Numbered from the stretch's first letter, positions 43,270 through 52,420 are shown. The stretch is DNA of 64,000 bases from Halobiforma lacisalsi AJ5 (GCF_000226975.2 NZ_CP019285.1:3906001-3970000), one strand, 5' to 3'. Numbers and translations: made by a program. Notes: generated from the letters alone by a model not told the origin.

Positions 43270-44163
43270 TCACGGCGAGTCGGCGCTCACCGGGACGCAG
43301 AAGACCGGTACCTCGGCCTGCCGAACCACGTTTTCGGTGACGCTTCCGAGGAACCACTGGCCGATCCCAGTCCGGCCGTGCGTGCCCATGACGATCAGGT
43401 CGACGTCGTTCTCGGTCGCATATCCCGGGATCTCGGCTACCGGGGAGCCTTTCGCGATCGCTCCCGAGACACTCACGCCGGCGTCCTCGCCGTACTCCCG
43501 GACCGCATCGATCGCCTCCTCGCCCCGATCCTCGAGGGCCTCGAGCAGGTCGTCGAACTCCTCGACATCGGCGAAGGAATCCGTATCGATCGAATAGAGC
43601 GTGTGCACGGACGACTCGAGGCGACTCGCGAGTGCGATCCCCCACTCGGTCGCGATCGCCGCCCCGTCGCTGCCGTCCGTCGGCAGGAGGAATCGGTCGA
43701 ACGCGACGTCGACCGCATCGAGTTCGACGGCCTTCGACGGGACGGCGAGGACCGGCGTTCGTGCCGTTCGGAGGACGTTCTCGGCCACGCTCCCGAGGAG
43801 CACCCTGTCGAGCCCCGTTCGGCCTTTCGTTCCCATCGCAATGACGTCGATGTCGCGCCGGTTGGCGTACTCCCTGATCGACTGGAACGGCGTCCCCTCC
43901 CTGACCCGGGTCGTGACCTCGAGGTCCTCGTCGTACTCCCCGGCGAGCCGTGCGATCTCCTCGACCGCCTCCTCGGCTTCCTCCGTAAACGGCGCGGACT
44001 CGAACTCCTCGGCGTCCACCGCGGGGGTTCGGGACTCGACGACCGACAGAACGTGAACGTCCGCTTCGGTCCGGGACGCGAGGGCGATCCCGCGTGTGGC
44101 CCCTGCGAGTGCCCCGTCGCTGCCGTCGGTCGGTATCAGTATCGAATCGATGAGCCGGCTCAT
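43270..44163 (-). CDS. tandem universal stress protein
   Basis: A 297-residue protein with two UspA domains. Each carries an ATP-type motif: MGTKGRTGLDRVLLGSVAENV in the first (residues about 112-132) and MGTHGRTGIGQWFLGSVTENV in the second (about 262-282), both matching G-2x-G-9x-GS/N. Both halves start with ILIPTDGSDGA- or LLPTDGSDGA-like strands. Haloarchaea encode many such proteins; the partner is not known. The convergent neighbour is the ADP-kinase gene, and TreT is 82 bases upstream. Confidence 0.93.
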   Translation of the reverse strand: MSRLIDSILIPTDGSDGALAGATRGIALASRTEADVHVLSVVESRTPAVDAEEFESAPFTEEAEEAVEEIARLAGEYDEDLEVTTRVREGTPFQSIREYANRRDIDVIAMGTKGRTGLDRVLLGSVAENVLRTARTPVLAVPSKAVELDAVDVAFDRFLLPTDGSDGAAIATEWGIALASRLESSVHTLYSIDTDSFADVEEFDDLLEALEDRGEEAIDAVREYGEDAGVSVSGAIAKGSPVAEIPGYATENDVDLIVMGTHGRTGIGQWFLGSVTENVVRQAEVPVFCVPVSADSP

Positions 44164-44244
44164 GGGAGCGTCCTGGGTCCCTTCACCGCCGCGGCGGATA
44201 ATGGTGTGGGGGTGCAGTTCCCTGGCGTCATCCGAGAGTGCCCG

Positions 44245-45486
44245 TCAGGAGTCCGGTTCCAGCGCCTCGACGAAAACCCCGAGGAGATCCTCGAGTTGCC
44301 GCGGGAGTAAGAATCGTTCGCGGACGTGTTCCCGGGCGTTCGCGCCGAATTCGGTCCGGCGCTCGTCGTCCTCGAACAGCGTGACGATCCGGTCGCCGGC
44401 GGCGGCAGCGTCGTCCGGCTCGACGAGGTAGCCGTTCCGGCCGTCTTCGACCTGTAGCGGGATGCCGCCGACCGTCGATCCGACGACCGGAGTACGCTTC
44501 CAGAGCGCTTCCGAGACGACGAGTCCGAACCCCTCGCGCAAGGATTTCTGGACGACGACGTCCGACAGTCGCTGGAGGGCGTTCACCGTCGTATCCGGGA
44601 GATCGGTCAGGACGTGGACGTCCGGATCGTCGACCGCCTCGCTGGCGACCTGCTCGTACAGTTCGAGCCCTTCCGGATCGTCGCCGGCCATGCCGCCGGC
44701 AAGCACCAGCTGGAGTCCTGGGACGGTTTCCCGGGCCCTGCGATACGCCTCGAGCGTGCCGAACTGATCCTTCCACGGGTCGAAGCGGGAGACCTGGGTC
44801 ACGACCGGCGCGTCGAACGAGAGCGGGTCCAGGCGGTCCCGTTCGGTCGCGAGCTCCGCCGCGTCGAGCGCCCGGTTCTTCTCGGTTACCGGATCGATCG
44901 AGGGATAGACGACGCTCGTCTCCGGGGCGTCGATTGCCGCGTACGCGGCACGGCTGAAAACGGCGTGATCGATCCGGTCCGCGTACGCCGACACGAACGC
45001 GAGGTACTCGTCGACCGGGTCGGTGAGATCGACGTGACACCGCCAGACGATCGGCGCGTTCGGCAGCCGCTCCGCGAGTCTCTCGAGCATGCCGAGTGGC
45101 TGTGGATCGTGAGCGACGACGAGGTCGTACCGCTTTTCGACCTCGGCCGCGTTCCGGTCGGTCACCGCCCGGTAGATCGCTTCCATCTCCGCCGTCAGCG
45201 GCTCGGCGCTCCCCTGGAGGCCGTTGTGGATCGCCTTCGTGACCTCGAAGAAGTCGTCATCGGCGTCCATGACGAGCCAGTCGGTGTCGATGCCGAGGTC
45301 GTTGCAGACCGGCACGATCGAACGGAGCAGTTCCGCCACCCCGCCGCCGGTCGCAGTCGAGTTGACGTGGAGGACGCTCGCGTCCGAGAGCGTCCCGGCG
45401 AGCGAACGGAGTCGCTCGAGGCGGTCGCGCTCCGTCACGGCGGCGTACGCGTCGAGCGATCGGTCCGGTAGCGAAGGGGCGTGCAT
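44245..45486 (-). CDS. treT: trehalose glycosyltransferring synthase (TreT-like)
   Basis: A 413-residue GT4 glycosyltransferase. Signature segments are LHVNSTATGGGVAELLRSIV near residue 40, YDLVVAHDPQPLGML and WRCHVDLTDP, VTQVSRFDPWKDQFGTLEAY and the GT4 Glu motif SLREGFGLVVSEALWK. This set matches TreT, which forms trehalose from NDP-glucose and glucose. Trehalose is a compatible solute in some haloarchaea. The neighbour gene is a Usp protein; the adjacent sugar genes supply G1P-type substrates. Confidence 0.85.
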   Translation of the reverse strand: MHAPSLPDRSLDAYAAVTERDRLERLRSLAGTLSDASVLHVNSTATGGGVAELLRSIVPVCNDLGIDTDWLVMDADDDFFEVTKAIHNGLQGSAEPLTAEMEAIYRAVTDRNAAEVEKRYDLVVAHDPQPLGMLERLAERLPNAPIVWRCHVDLTDPVDEYLAFVSAYADRIDHAVFSRAAYAAIDAPETSVVYPSIDPVTEKNRALDAAELATERDRLDPLSFDAPVVTQVSRFDPWKDQFGTLEAYRRARETVPGLQLVLAGGMAGDDPEGLELYEQVASEAVDDPDVHVLTDLPDTTVNALQRLSDVVVQKSLREGFGLVVSEALWKRTPVVGSTVGGIPLQVEDGRNGYLVEPDDAAAAGDRIVTLFEDDERRTEFGANAREHVRERFLLPRQLEDLLGVFVEALEPDS

Positions 45487-45626
45487 CGTCCGTACTCGTC
45501 CGGACGACGACGACGGTCGTATCAGTTTGGGGTACTCGAGAGAAGATAGCAGTTAGAAGGCTTTTATCTCCCGATTTCTAACGTTCGGGGGCAACTAATT
45601 TATCCGCCGGTAGCGGATTGCCGACC

Positions 45627-46700
45627 ATGGGGCCGAATCACAATGGCGGCAGTCAGGGAGCCGACGAAACGCTTCGAGTCGGACTCAACGGCTTCGGTCG
45701 AGTTGGACGGTGTCTCCTGCGTGCGTCGCTGACGCACGAGGACGTCGACATCGTCGCGATCAACGACGTGATGGACGACGACGACATGGAGTATCTCCTC
45801 CGGTACGATTCGGTTCACGGCCGGCTCGACGGCGTCTCCCGCCGCGGGGACACCCTCTTCGTGGACGACCAGGAGTTCCAGTTGCTCTCCGAGCGCGAGC
45901 CGTCGGAACTCCCGTGGGACGAACTCGAGGTCGACGTCGCCTTCGAGGCGACCGGGTTGTTCCGGACCCGCGAGGAGGCGGCCCAGCACCTCGAGGCCGG
46001 CGCCGACAAGGTCGTCATCTCGGCGCCGCCGAAAGGCGAGGAGGAGGTCCCGATGTTCGTCTACGGGGTCAACCAGGAGCAGTACGACGGCGCCGACGTC
46101 GTCTCGAACGCCTCCTGTACGACGAACTCCGTCGCGCCGGTTCTCCAGGTTCTCGACGACGAGTTCGAGGTCGTCTCGGGATTCCTGCTGACCGTCCACG
46201 CCTATACCGGCAGTCAAGAACTCGTGGACGCCCCGCTAGACAAACGGCGGCGCGGCCGCGCAGCCGCCGAGAACATCGTCCCCACGACGACCGGCGCCGC
46301 GGGCGCGACCAGCGAGATTCTGCCCGCCTTCGAGGGCAAACTCGAGGGGATGGCGATGCGCGTTCCGGTTCCGAACGGCTCGATCACCGACATCACCGTC
46401 AACATCAAGGAGGACGTGGAACGGGAGGAGGTGCTCGACGCGATCCGAGCGGCGGCCGACGACAGGCTGGCCGGTGTCCTCGGCTACACCGACGACGAGA
46501 TCGTCTCGCGGGACATCGTCGGCCTGCCGTTCGGCTCGTACGTCGATCTCGAGTCCGTGATGGTCGCGGCCAACGACACCGTGAAAGTGCTCGCCTGGTA
46601 CGACAACGAGTACGGTTTCTCGAACCAGATGATCAAACTCGCGACGCACGTCGCGGCGGAGACCGACAGTATCGATGCCGGAACGACCGTCGTTTACTGA
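45627..46700 (+). CDS. gap: glyceraldehyde-3-phosphate dehydrogenase (bacterial-type, phosphorylating)
   Basis: A 357-residue NAD-type GAPDH. The Rossmann start is RVGLNGFGRVGRCLLRA, the catalytic Cys lies in SNASCTTNSVAP, the assisting His in LLTVHAYTGSQ, and the C-terminal WYDNEYGFSNQMIK is typical. Halophilic archaea use this bacterial-type enzyme; the archaeal type has a different sequence. ATG 45627 was chosen (a TTG at 45618 is an alternative). A nucleotidyltransferase gene starts 24 bases downstream on the same strand. Confidence 0.95.
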   Translation: MGPNHNGGSQGADETLRVGLNGFGRVGRCLLRASLTHEDVDIVAINDVMDDDDMEYLLRYDSVHGRLDGVSRRGDTLFVDDQEFQLLSEREPSELPWDELEVDVAFEATGLFRTREEAAQHLEAGADKVVISAPPKGEEEVPMFVYGVNQEQYDGADVVSNASCTTNSVAPVLQVLDDEFEVVSGFLLTVHAYTGSQELVDAPLDKRRRGRAAAENIVPTTTGAAGATSEILPAFEGKLEGMAMRVPVPNGSITDITVNIKEDVEREEVLDAIRAAADDRLAGVLGYTDDEIVSRDIVGLPFGSYVDLESVMVAANDTVKVLAWYDNEYGFSNQMIKLATHVAAETDSIDAGTTVVY

Positions 46701-46724
46701 CATCGACGGCGGTCGGTTCTTCCC

Positions 46725-47714
46725 ATGAACGGAGCCACTACGACTACCACCGCCGTCGTCCTCGCCGGCGGGTACGCGACCCGGCTGTGGCTGATCACGA
46801 GGCACCGCCCCAAGATGTTCCTGCCGCTCGGGGAAACGACCGTCCTCGATCGGATCTACGCCGAACTCGAGGGTCTCGATCGGATCGACGAGGTCTACGT
46901 GAGTACGAACGAGCGGTTCGCCCCCGATTTCGCGGCCCACCTCGCTGACGGCCCGTACGACAAACCGCGGCTGTCCGTCGAGGAGACGACGCGCGAGGAC
47001 GAGAAACTCGGCGTCGTCGGCGCGCTCGCGCAGTTGATCGATCGCGAAGGGATCGACGGGGATCTGCTGGTGATCGCAGGGGACAACCTCTTCGATTTCG
47101 CCCTCGAAGAGTTCCTCGACTATTTCGACCGACGGGACGGGCCGGTGATCGCCGCCCACGACGTCGGCTCCCGGGACCGGGCGACGTCGTACGGCGTGGT
47201 CGATCTGGATGGCGAGCGCGTCGTCGACTTCCAGGAGAAACCGGACGAACCGGAGAGTACGCTCGTCTCGATCGGTTGCTACGCGTTCCCCGGGGAGACG
47301 CTGTCGCTGTTCTCCCCGTACCTCGAGGCGGGAAACGACCCGGACGAGCCCGGCTGGTTCGTCCAGTGGCTTCGGGAACGGGAGCCGACCTACGCCTACG
47401 TCTTCGACGACGCGTGGTTCGACATCGGCACCCGGGAGAGTTACCTCGACGCCGTCTCCTGGTACCTCGACGGAGACTCACAGGTGGCCGGGTCGGCGAC
47501 CGTTCGGGAGAGCACTGTCGGCGACGACGTCCACGTGATGGCGGACGCGACCCTCGTCCACGCCGACGTCGAACGCTCGGTGATCTTCCCGGACGCGGAC
47601 CTCGAGTCGACGAGCGTGCGCGACACCATCGTCGACGAAGGGGCCAGGATCAGCGGCTTCGACCTCGAGCGCGCCCTGATCGGCGCCCACACGCGAATCC
47701 CGGACGATCGATGA
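46725..47714 (+). CDS. sugar-1-phosphate nucleotidyltransferase
   Basis: A 329-residue NTP_transferase protein with a left-handed beta-helix C-terminus (repeats SATVRESTVGDDVHVMADA, ATLVHADVERSVIFPDADLEST). The nucleotide-binding motif is AVVLAGGYATRLWLITRHRPKMFLPLG, a variant in which the usual Pro before the Ile-Thr is Leu. The acidic catalytic residues appear in VIAGDNLFDF. It makes an NDP-sugar from a sugar phosphate and could feed glycosylation or TreT. Follows GAPDH by 24 bases. Confidence 0.88.
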   Translation: MNGATTTTTAVVLAGGYATRLWLITRHRPKMFLPLGETTVLDRIYAELEGLDRIDEVYVSTNERFAPDFAAHLADGPYDKPRLSVEETTREDEKLGVVGALAQLIDREGIDGDLLVIAGDNLFDFALEEFLDYFDRRDGPVIAAHDVGSRDRATSYGVVDLDGERVVDFQEKPDEPESTLVSIGCYAFPGETLSLFSPYLEAGNDPDEPGWFVQWLREREPTYAYVFDDAWFDIGTRESYLDAVSWYLDGDSQVAGSATVRESTVGDDVHVMADATLVHADVERSVIFPDADLESTSVRDTIVDEGARISGFDLERALIGAHTRIPDDR

Positions 47715-47782
47715 GTCGTGGCCATCAGTACGCTCCTTGAGTCCTTGGGCTCGGGAATTGGGGAACGCTCCGTTACGCTTCG

Positions 47783-48046
47783 TTACGCTCCGCCGTCGGC
47801 AGCCGCCGATTCCCACCAGCCGCTCGTGATCGACACGTAGACGCCGACGCCGAGCAGGAGCGTCCCGTAAAACGCCCAGCGCGGCCACCCGAACGCGAGG
47901 AACGCGAGGGTAAGCGCAAGCACCCACAGCGAAAGGATCAACAGGTCGGCGAGCACTCGAAGCCCGGCGCTCGTAACGGCCCGGAGCCGTCCACGGCTCG
48001 TTCGGTCGTCGTCCGGTCGCGGTCGGCGCTCGTCTTCCGTTGTCAT
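47783..48046 (-). CDS. small membrane protein
   Basis: An 87-residue protein with a hydrophilic, Arg/Asp-rich N-terminus (MTTEDERRPRPDDDRTS) and two transmembrane helices (LADLLILSLWVLALTLAFLAFGW, described, and FYGTLLLGVGVYVSITSGWW). No family recognised. It lies ten bases downstream of the trypsin-like gene on the same strand and may share its transcript. Confidence 0.6.
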   Translation of the reverse strand: MTTEDERRPRPDDDRTSRGRLRAVTSAGLRVLADLLILSLWVLALTLAFLAFGWPRWAFYGTLLLGVGVYVSITSGWWESAAADGGA

Positions 48047-48056
48047 CGCCGTTCCC

Positions 48057-49226
48057 TCAGAAGTGATAGCCGTGTTTCTCGGTCAGTCGATACGCGCTGA
48101 TGCCCCAGACATAGCTCTGTCCCGGCCACCAGGTCCGTGCGTTGTTGAAGCCGGCGACGAGGACGTCCTCGTCGTCCCCTTCCGGATCGGCGTAGTAGCT
48201 CACCGAGCCGCTGTCGCCGTCCGTGAGGTCCATCTCGCCGCCCCAGCGGATCTGGCCGCGGCGACAGAAGTCGTCCGTAAAGCAGGTCACCGCGTCGATC
48301 CCCTGTATCCGGCCGGTCGTGTGGCCGGTCAGCGCCCCGACCTTCTCGAGCCGTTCCTCTCGCGCGAGCAGGTCGGCGAGCCCGTACTTCGTGAGCTGGC
48401 CACGAACGCGAGCCGGCGTGGGCGCGTCGATCCAGCTCGCCGGCGCGACCGGACCGTTCGGCTCGACGACAGCCACGTCGGCGACCGGGTGCGCCCGAGC
48501 GACTCTCCCCAGTTCGATCCCTTTGGCTCCCCGGATCGGCAGCGATAGTGGCTCGCCGACCGGCTCCGGCATCCCTTCGTAGGCGTGTTCGGCCGTCACG
48601 AAGAACGAGCGCTCCTCCGGCGGGTAGTGCAGCGCCGGCCCGAGCGTCGCCAGACTCGAGGGTGTCTCGCAGGCGACCCCGGCGGGTGCGCCCTCCGCCG
48701 CGGTATCGAGGATGCGCGGCCGGGCCGACTCCGGGCGGACCTCCACGTCGTCGACATCGATGATCGTCTCCGTGTTGATCGAAACGTCGTCTGCGAACTC
48801 GCGGATCGCCTCCGGAATCGTCGCCCCCTCGCTCGAGACGCCGATCGAGACCGTGGCGGTGCCGCTGTCGTAGTCCCCGGGGACGACCGCGCTGCCGAGA
48901 TATCCCGTGAACCCGACCCGGGCGAGCAACTCGTTGAGTTCGAAGGCCTTCTCGACGGCCGCGTGCCAGTCGGCCGGGACGTGACGGACCCGCTCCTCGA
49001 TCGAGAACGGATCCTCGGGATCGGTACGGACCAGCGCGGTGACGATCCGCACCTCGCCGTCCCCGGCAGCGAGGAAGTCGTCCGCGCCGAGGACGTGGGC
49101 CACCCCCAGGGCGAACCCGCCGCTAACGGCCGTCCGGAGGAATGCGCGACGGTCTATCCCCCCGTTGGCCCGCTCTCGAGGCGACTCGAGGGACTGACGG
49201 GATCGGTCGCTACGTTCGCCTACCAT
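48057..49226 (-). CDS. secreted trypsin-fold serine protease, Tat-exported
   Basis: A 389-residue protein with a Tat signal (DRRAFLRTAVSGGFALG, residues 25-41). The C-terminal 180 residues have the chymotrypsin-type triad: His214 in VTAEHAYEG, Asp250 in ADVAVVEP, and Ser339 in GDSGSVSYY. GALTGHTTGRIQGI resembles the streptogrisin-type strand preceding the active Ser. The first 190 residues form a large propeptide-like domain with DFLAAGDGEVRIVTAL. It is expected to act outside the cell as an endopeptidase. No lipobox is seen. Confidence 0.8.
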   Translation of the reverse strand: MVGERSDRSRQSLESPRERANGGIDRRAFLRTAVSGGFALGVAHVLGADDFLAAGDGEVRIVTALVRTDPEDPFSIEERVRHVPADWHAAVEKAFELNELLARVGFTGYLGSAVVPGDYDSGTATVSIGVSSEGATIPEAIREFADDVSINTETIIDVDDVEVRPESARPRILDTAAEGAPAGVACETPSSLATLGPALHYPPEERSFFVTAEHAYEGMPEPVGEPLSLPIRGAKGIELGRVARAHPVADVAVVEPNGPVAPASWIDAPTPARVRGQLTKYGLADLLAREERLEKVGALTGHTTGRIQGIDAVTCFTDDFCRRGQIRWGGEMDLTDGDSGSVSYYADPEGDDEDVLVAGFNNARTWWPGQSYVWGISAYRLTEKHGYHF

Positions 49227-49554
49227 ATCGCCGGTACCGGTGTCGATTACCGCTGCACCCCGTTCGGGGAAAGCTAATGTTCACGTACACGGGGCGGTCC
49301 GATGACTATCGTAACTACCGGGCAACCGCGAAATAGCGATTGTGCCTGCATCTGCCGTAGCCCGACTGGCGGGGGCAACTCCCCTTTTCCCTCACCGCCA
49401 CCCGGACTTAATGACTGAACGACTGAACGCAAGCGTTGGTGTTGTCCCCCCGGAAAGATCCGTCTGTCTCCGTGTTGGTGACCGCGGAGACGACCACACC
49501 ACGACTCCGACCACGACACACCTGATCGCGCGATCCTCCCGACGCGCGACGCAG

Positions 49555-49589
49555 CCTCCGCGTTCGCCTCGCGGCGAACGTCTCGGAGG
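49555..49589. other. hairpin-capable inverted repeat
   Basis: CCTCCG pairs with CGGAGG, and internally GTTCGCC with GGCGAAC, around a four-base TCGC loop, with unequal bulges. It may be a transcription signal or a remnant of a mobile DNA end. Confidence 0.6.
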
Positions 49590-49741
49590 ATGGCACACGT
49601 TCGGCACGGCCACCGTTCTTTTCCATTTCTCTCGTTCGTGATCGACGCGGGCAAGCGATTCCGGTTGGTAGTTAGAGAGGGTTCCGACAGCGGGATCGCC
49701 ACGGATCTGACAGCGGGATCGCCACAAACCTCAGTGTTCCG

Positions 49742-49825
49742 CGTCCCACGACCTGCGTCCCGCGTCCCGCGTCCCACGTCCTGCGTCCCGCGTCCTGCGT
49801 CCCGCGTCCTGCGTCCCGCGTCCCG
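49742..49825. repeat. about twelve tandem CGTCCYR heptamers
   Basis: Continuous array of seven-base units CGTCCCG, CGTCCTG and CGTCCCA, the first two being slightly divergent, lying about 130 bases upstream of the carboxyltransferase ATG. Confidence 0.92.
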
Positions 49826-49958
49826 CGGTCCCCATCACCGGTGAAACCACCCGCTCCCGTCGCTCGAGTCCATCGTACGTTCGGGAACGTCCCTGGACGC
49901 GGGACGATCACAGAAAAATCGCGCTGGATTTTTTAGATGTCCCCGCACACGGGAGGGT

Positions 49959-51740
49959 ATGAAAGTCCGTATCGCGCCAGGGGCGACCGACGAGGAAGCC
50001 TCGGCGATCGCGGCCGCGATGGCCGAACACGTCGGAGACACGGTCGAAGTGTACGTCGGCGACGACGAGGAGCCGAAAGCCGTCCACGAACTCGCGAGCG
50101 CCGCCGGTTCCGGCAGGGGCGCACCTTCGCCCGTGGCGGCCGCCGACGGCGCGGCCCACGACGACCTCGGGCCGACCGAGCGCGAACGGAAACTGCGCGA
50201 GGAGATCGCCGACATCCTCGAGGGTGGCCCCGAGAAGTACCGCGAGGGCCTCGAGGACAAGCTGTTCGTCCGGGATCGCCTCGAACTGTGGTTCGGCGGC
50301 GAGGGCAGCGAGTTCCTCTTCGAGGACGGCAAGTTCGCCGCCTTCGACGACTGGCACGAGAGCGGCGTCGGCGAGGACACCGACGACCGCCTGCCCGCGG
50401 ACGGGATGATCACCGGCGCTGCCGAGTTCGAGGGTCGCGACGTCCACTTCATGGCCAACGACTACACGGTCAAACGCGGCAGCATGGCTGCCAAGGGCGT
50501 CGAGAAGTTCCTGCGAATGCAACAGCGAGCGCTGAAGACCGGCCAGCCCGTGCTCTACCTGATGGACTCCTCCGGCGGCCGGATCGACCAGCAGACCGGC
50601 TTCTTCGCCAACCGCGAGGGGATCGGGAAGTACTACTACAACCACTCGATGCTCTCCGGTCGGGTGCCACAGATCTGCGTGCTCTACGGCCCCTGTATCG
50701 CCGGCGCGGCCTACACGCCCGTCTTCGCCGACTTCACGATTATGGTCGAGGACGTTTCTGCGATGGCCATCGCTTCCCCGCGGATGGTCCAGATGGTCAC
50801 GGGCGAGGACATCGACCTCGAGGAACTCGGCGGCCCGCAGGTACACACGCGAGAGTCGGGATCGGCCGATCTCGTCGCGAAAGACGAGGAACACGCACGC
50901 GAACTCGTGGCCCAGCTAATCACGTACCTGCCCGATAACGCCGACGAGAAGCCGCCCAAGACGGAAACCCGACCGCCAGCACGCTCGCCGGCCGGGATCG
51001 ACTCCGTCGTCCCCGACCACCCCAACGAGGGGTACGACATGAAAGACCTCATCGATCGGGTGATCGACGACGGCTCGTTCTTCGAACTCCGGCCCGACTT
51101 CGGCAAGGAGATCATCACGGCCTACGCCCGGATCGACGGCCGACCCGTCGGCATCGTCGCCAACCAGCCCGCCCACCGCGCCGGAGCGATCTTCCCCGAC
51201 GCCGCCGAGAAGGCCGCCGAGTTCATCTGGAAGTCCGACGCGTTCAACATCCCGATCCTCTATCTCTGTGACACCCCCGGCTTCATGGCCGGCTCCCAGG
51301 TCGAGAAGGAGGGTATCTTAGAGCAGGGCAAGAAGTTCATCTACGCCACCTCGTCGGCGACGGTCCCCCAGCAGACCGTCGTCGTCCGCAAGGCCTACGG
51401 CGCGGGCATCTACGCGATGGGCGGCCCGGCCTACGAACCCGAGAGCGTCATCGGCCTGCCGAGCGGCGAGATTGCGATCATGGGCCCCGAGGCGGCGATC
51501 AACGCCGTCTACGCCCGCAAGCTCTCACAGATCGACGACCCCGAGGAACGCGAGCGCACGGAACAGGAACTCCGCGAGGAGTACCGCGAGGACATCGACA
51601 TCCACCGGATGGCCAGCGAGGTCGTCATCGACGAGATCGTTCCGCCCAGCACGCTCCGCGAGGAACTGGCTGGCCGGTTCGCCTTCTACGAGGACGTCGA
51701 GAAGTCGCTCCCGGACAAAAAACACGGTACGATCCTCTGA
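49959..51740 (+). CDS. acyl-CoA/propionyl-CoA carboxylase carboxyltransferase subunit, with N-terminal extension
   Basis: A 593-residue carboxyltransferase of the propionyl/methylmalonyl-CoA carboxylase beta type. The core starts at about residue 75 (TERERKLREEI) and has MDSSGGRIDQQTG, FIYATSSATVPQQTVVVRKAYGAG and the GGPAYEPE segment that line the two CoA/biotin sites. Residues 1-65 (MKVRIAPGATDEEASAIAAAMAEH) form an extra domain resembling the small PccX-like acc-operon protein of haloarchaea. It carboxylates propionyl-CoA with biotin-carboxylase subunits encoded elsewhere. SD-like GGAGGG precedes ATG 49959. Confidence 0.9.
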   Translation: MKVRIAPGATDEEASAIAAAMAEHVGDTVEVYVGDDEEPKAVHELASAAGSGRGAPSPVAAADGAAHDDLGPTERERKLREEIADILEGGPEKYREGLEDKLFVRDRLELWFGGEGSEFLFEDGKFAAFDDWHESGVGEDTDDRLPADGMITGAAEFEGRDVHFMANDYTVKRGSMAAKGVEKFLRMQQRALKTGQPVLYLMDSSGGRIDQQTGFFANREGIGKYYYNHSMLSGRVPQICVLYGPCIAGAAYTPVFADFTIMVEDVSAMAIASPRMVQMVTGEDIDLEELGGPQVHTRESGSADLVAKDEEHARELVAQLITYLPDNADEKPPKTETRPPARSPAGIDSVVPDHPNEGYDMKDLIDRVIDDGSFFELRPDFGKEIITAYARIDGRPVGIVANQPAHRAGAIFPDAAEKAAEFIWKSDAFNIPILYLCDTPGFMAGSQVEKEGILEQGKKFIYATSSATVPQQTVVVRKAYGAGIYAMGGPAYEPESVIGLPSGEIAIMGPEAAINAVYARKLSQIDDPEERERTEQELREEYREDIDIHRMASEVVIDEIVPPSTLREELAGRFAFYEDVEKSLPDKKHGTIL

Positions 51741-51993
51741 CCGGCGACTCGAGCCCGAGACACACCCGCGAGAGTACGGGCCGAAGCGATCGTTCTTCTC
51801 CCGTCGACTGTTCCTCCAGTCCCCAGAAACGGCCATCCACTGACGTACGACGACGTTACTGCGAGTAGCGGCCGATTAGCCGTCGATACGGCTCACATAA
51901 CAATGCCCGGTCTGCTGGAAGCGGCGCGTGCGGTCCTCCCGCACGCTCCCGATGGCAACAGTCTCGTTTCGGTTCGATTCCGGCGGGGAGCCT

Positions 51994-52356
51994 ATGAGTT
52001 CCGACGGCGCGGACGCCCGTTTGCGCCTCGAGCGGCCCGTCGAGATCGCAGTGACGCCGGCCCGACTCGAGCGCGGACTCTGGGTGCTGGTCGCGCTCTC
52101 GCTGGTCGGCGACATCGCGACGACGTTCGTCGGCCTCCATCTCGGACTGACCGAATCGAATCCCGTCGCGAACAGCGCGATCGACGGCTACGGGCTGGGG
52201 GGGATGCTCGCGCTAAAGGCTGCCGCCGTCGGTGTCGGGTTGGCGTGTCGGCCGCTGCTTCCGCGGCCGTATCGATCGATCGTCCCTGCGGGGCTCGCGC
52301 TTCCGTGGACCGTCGCCACGATGCTCAACCTGGCACTGATCGCGACCGTCGTGTGA
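51994..52356 (+). CDS. DUF5658-like membrane protein
   Basis: A 120-residue protein with three to four transmembrane helices. The pattern GDIATTFVGLHLGLTESNPVAN (residues about 42-63) matches the DUF5658-type family of haloarchaeal membrane proteins. No activity is known. ATG 51994 and an earlier ATG at 51952 are both possible; I prefer the shorter version since the longer N-terminus has no hydrophobicity or conservation. Confidence 0.7.
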   Translation: MSSDGADARLRLERPVEIAVTPARLERGLWVLVALSLVGDIATTFVGLHLGLTESNPVANSAIDGYGLGGMLALKAAAVGVGLACRPLLPRPYRSIVPAGLALPWTVATMLNLALIATVV

Positions 52357-52420
52357 ACGGTCCGCTCCCTGGAGACGACGCGAATCGAGTCTCCTCGAGA
52401 ACTCTCGTCCGCGAAGGGGG

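Larger units (their letters stand above)
49227..49958. other. 732-base gap with a heptamer array and hairpin, no supported gene
   Basis: Contains a promoter region for the carboxyltransferase, a heptamer array at 49742-49825 and a hairpin-capable sequence at 49555-49589. The open frames in this interval are low-complexity Arg-rich sequences, matching repeat artefacts, and have no recognisable family. Confidence 0.6.

Noticed and set aside
49672-49911. Small Arg/Gly/Asp-repeat protein encoded across the heptamer array
   Set aside because: The peptide repeat is a by-product of the heptamers; no start signal or homologue.
51966-51990. tRNA-like T-arm (GGTTCGATTCC)
   Set aside because: No matching stem pairs or other tRNA arms around it; it is in or upstream of the DUF5658-like gene.
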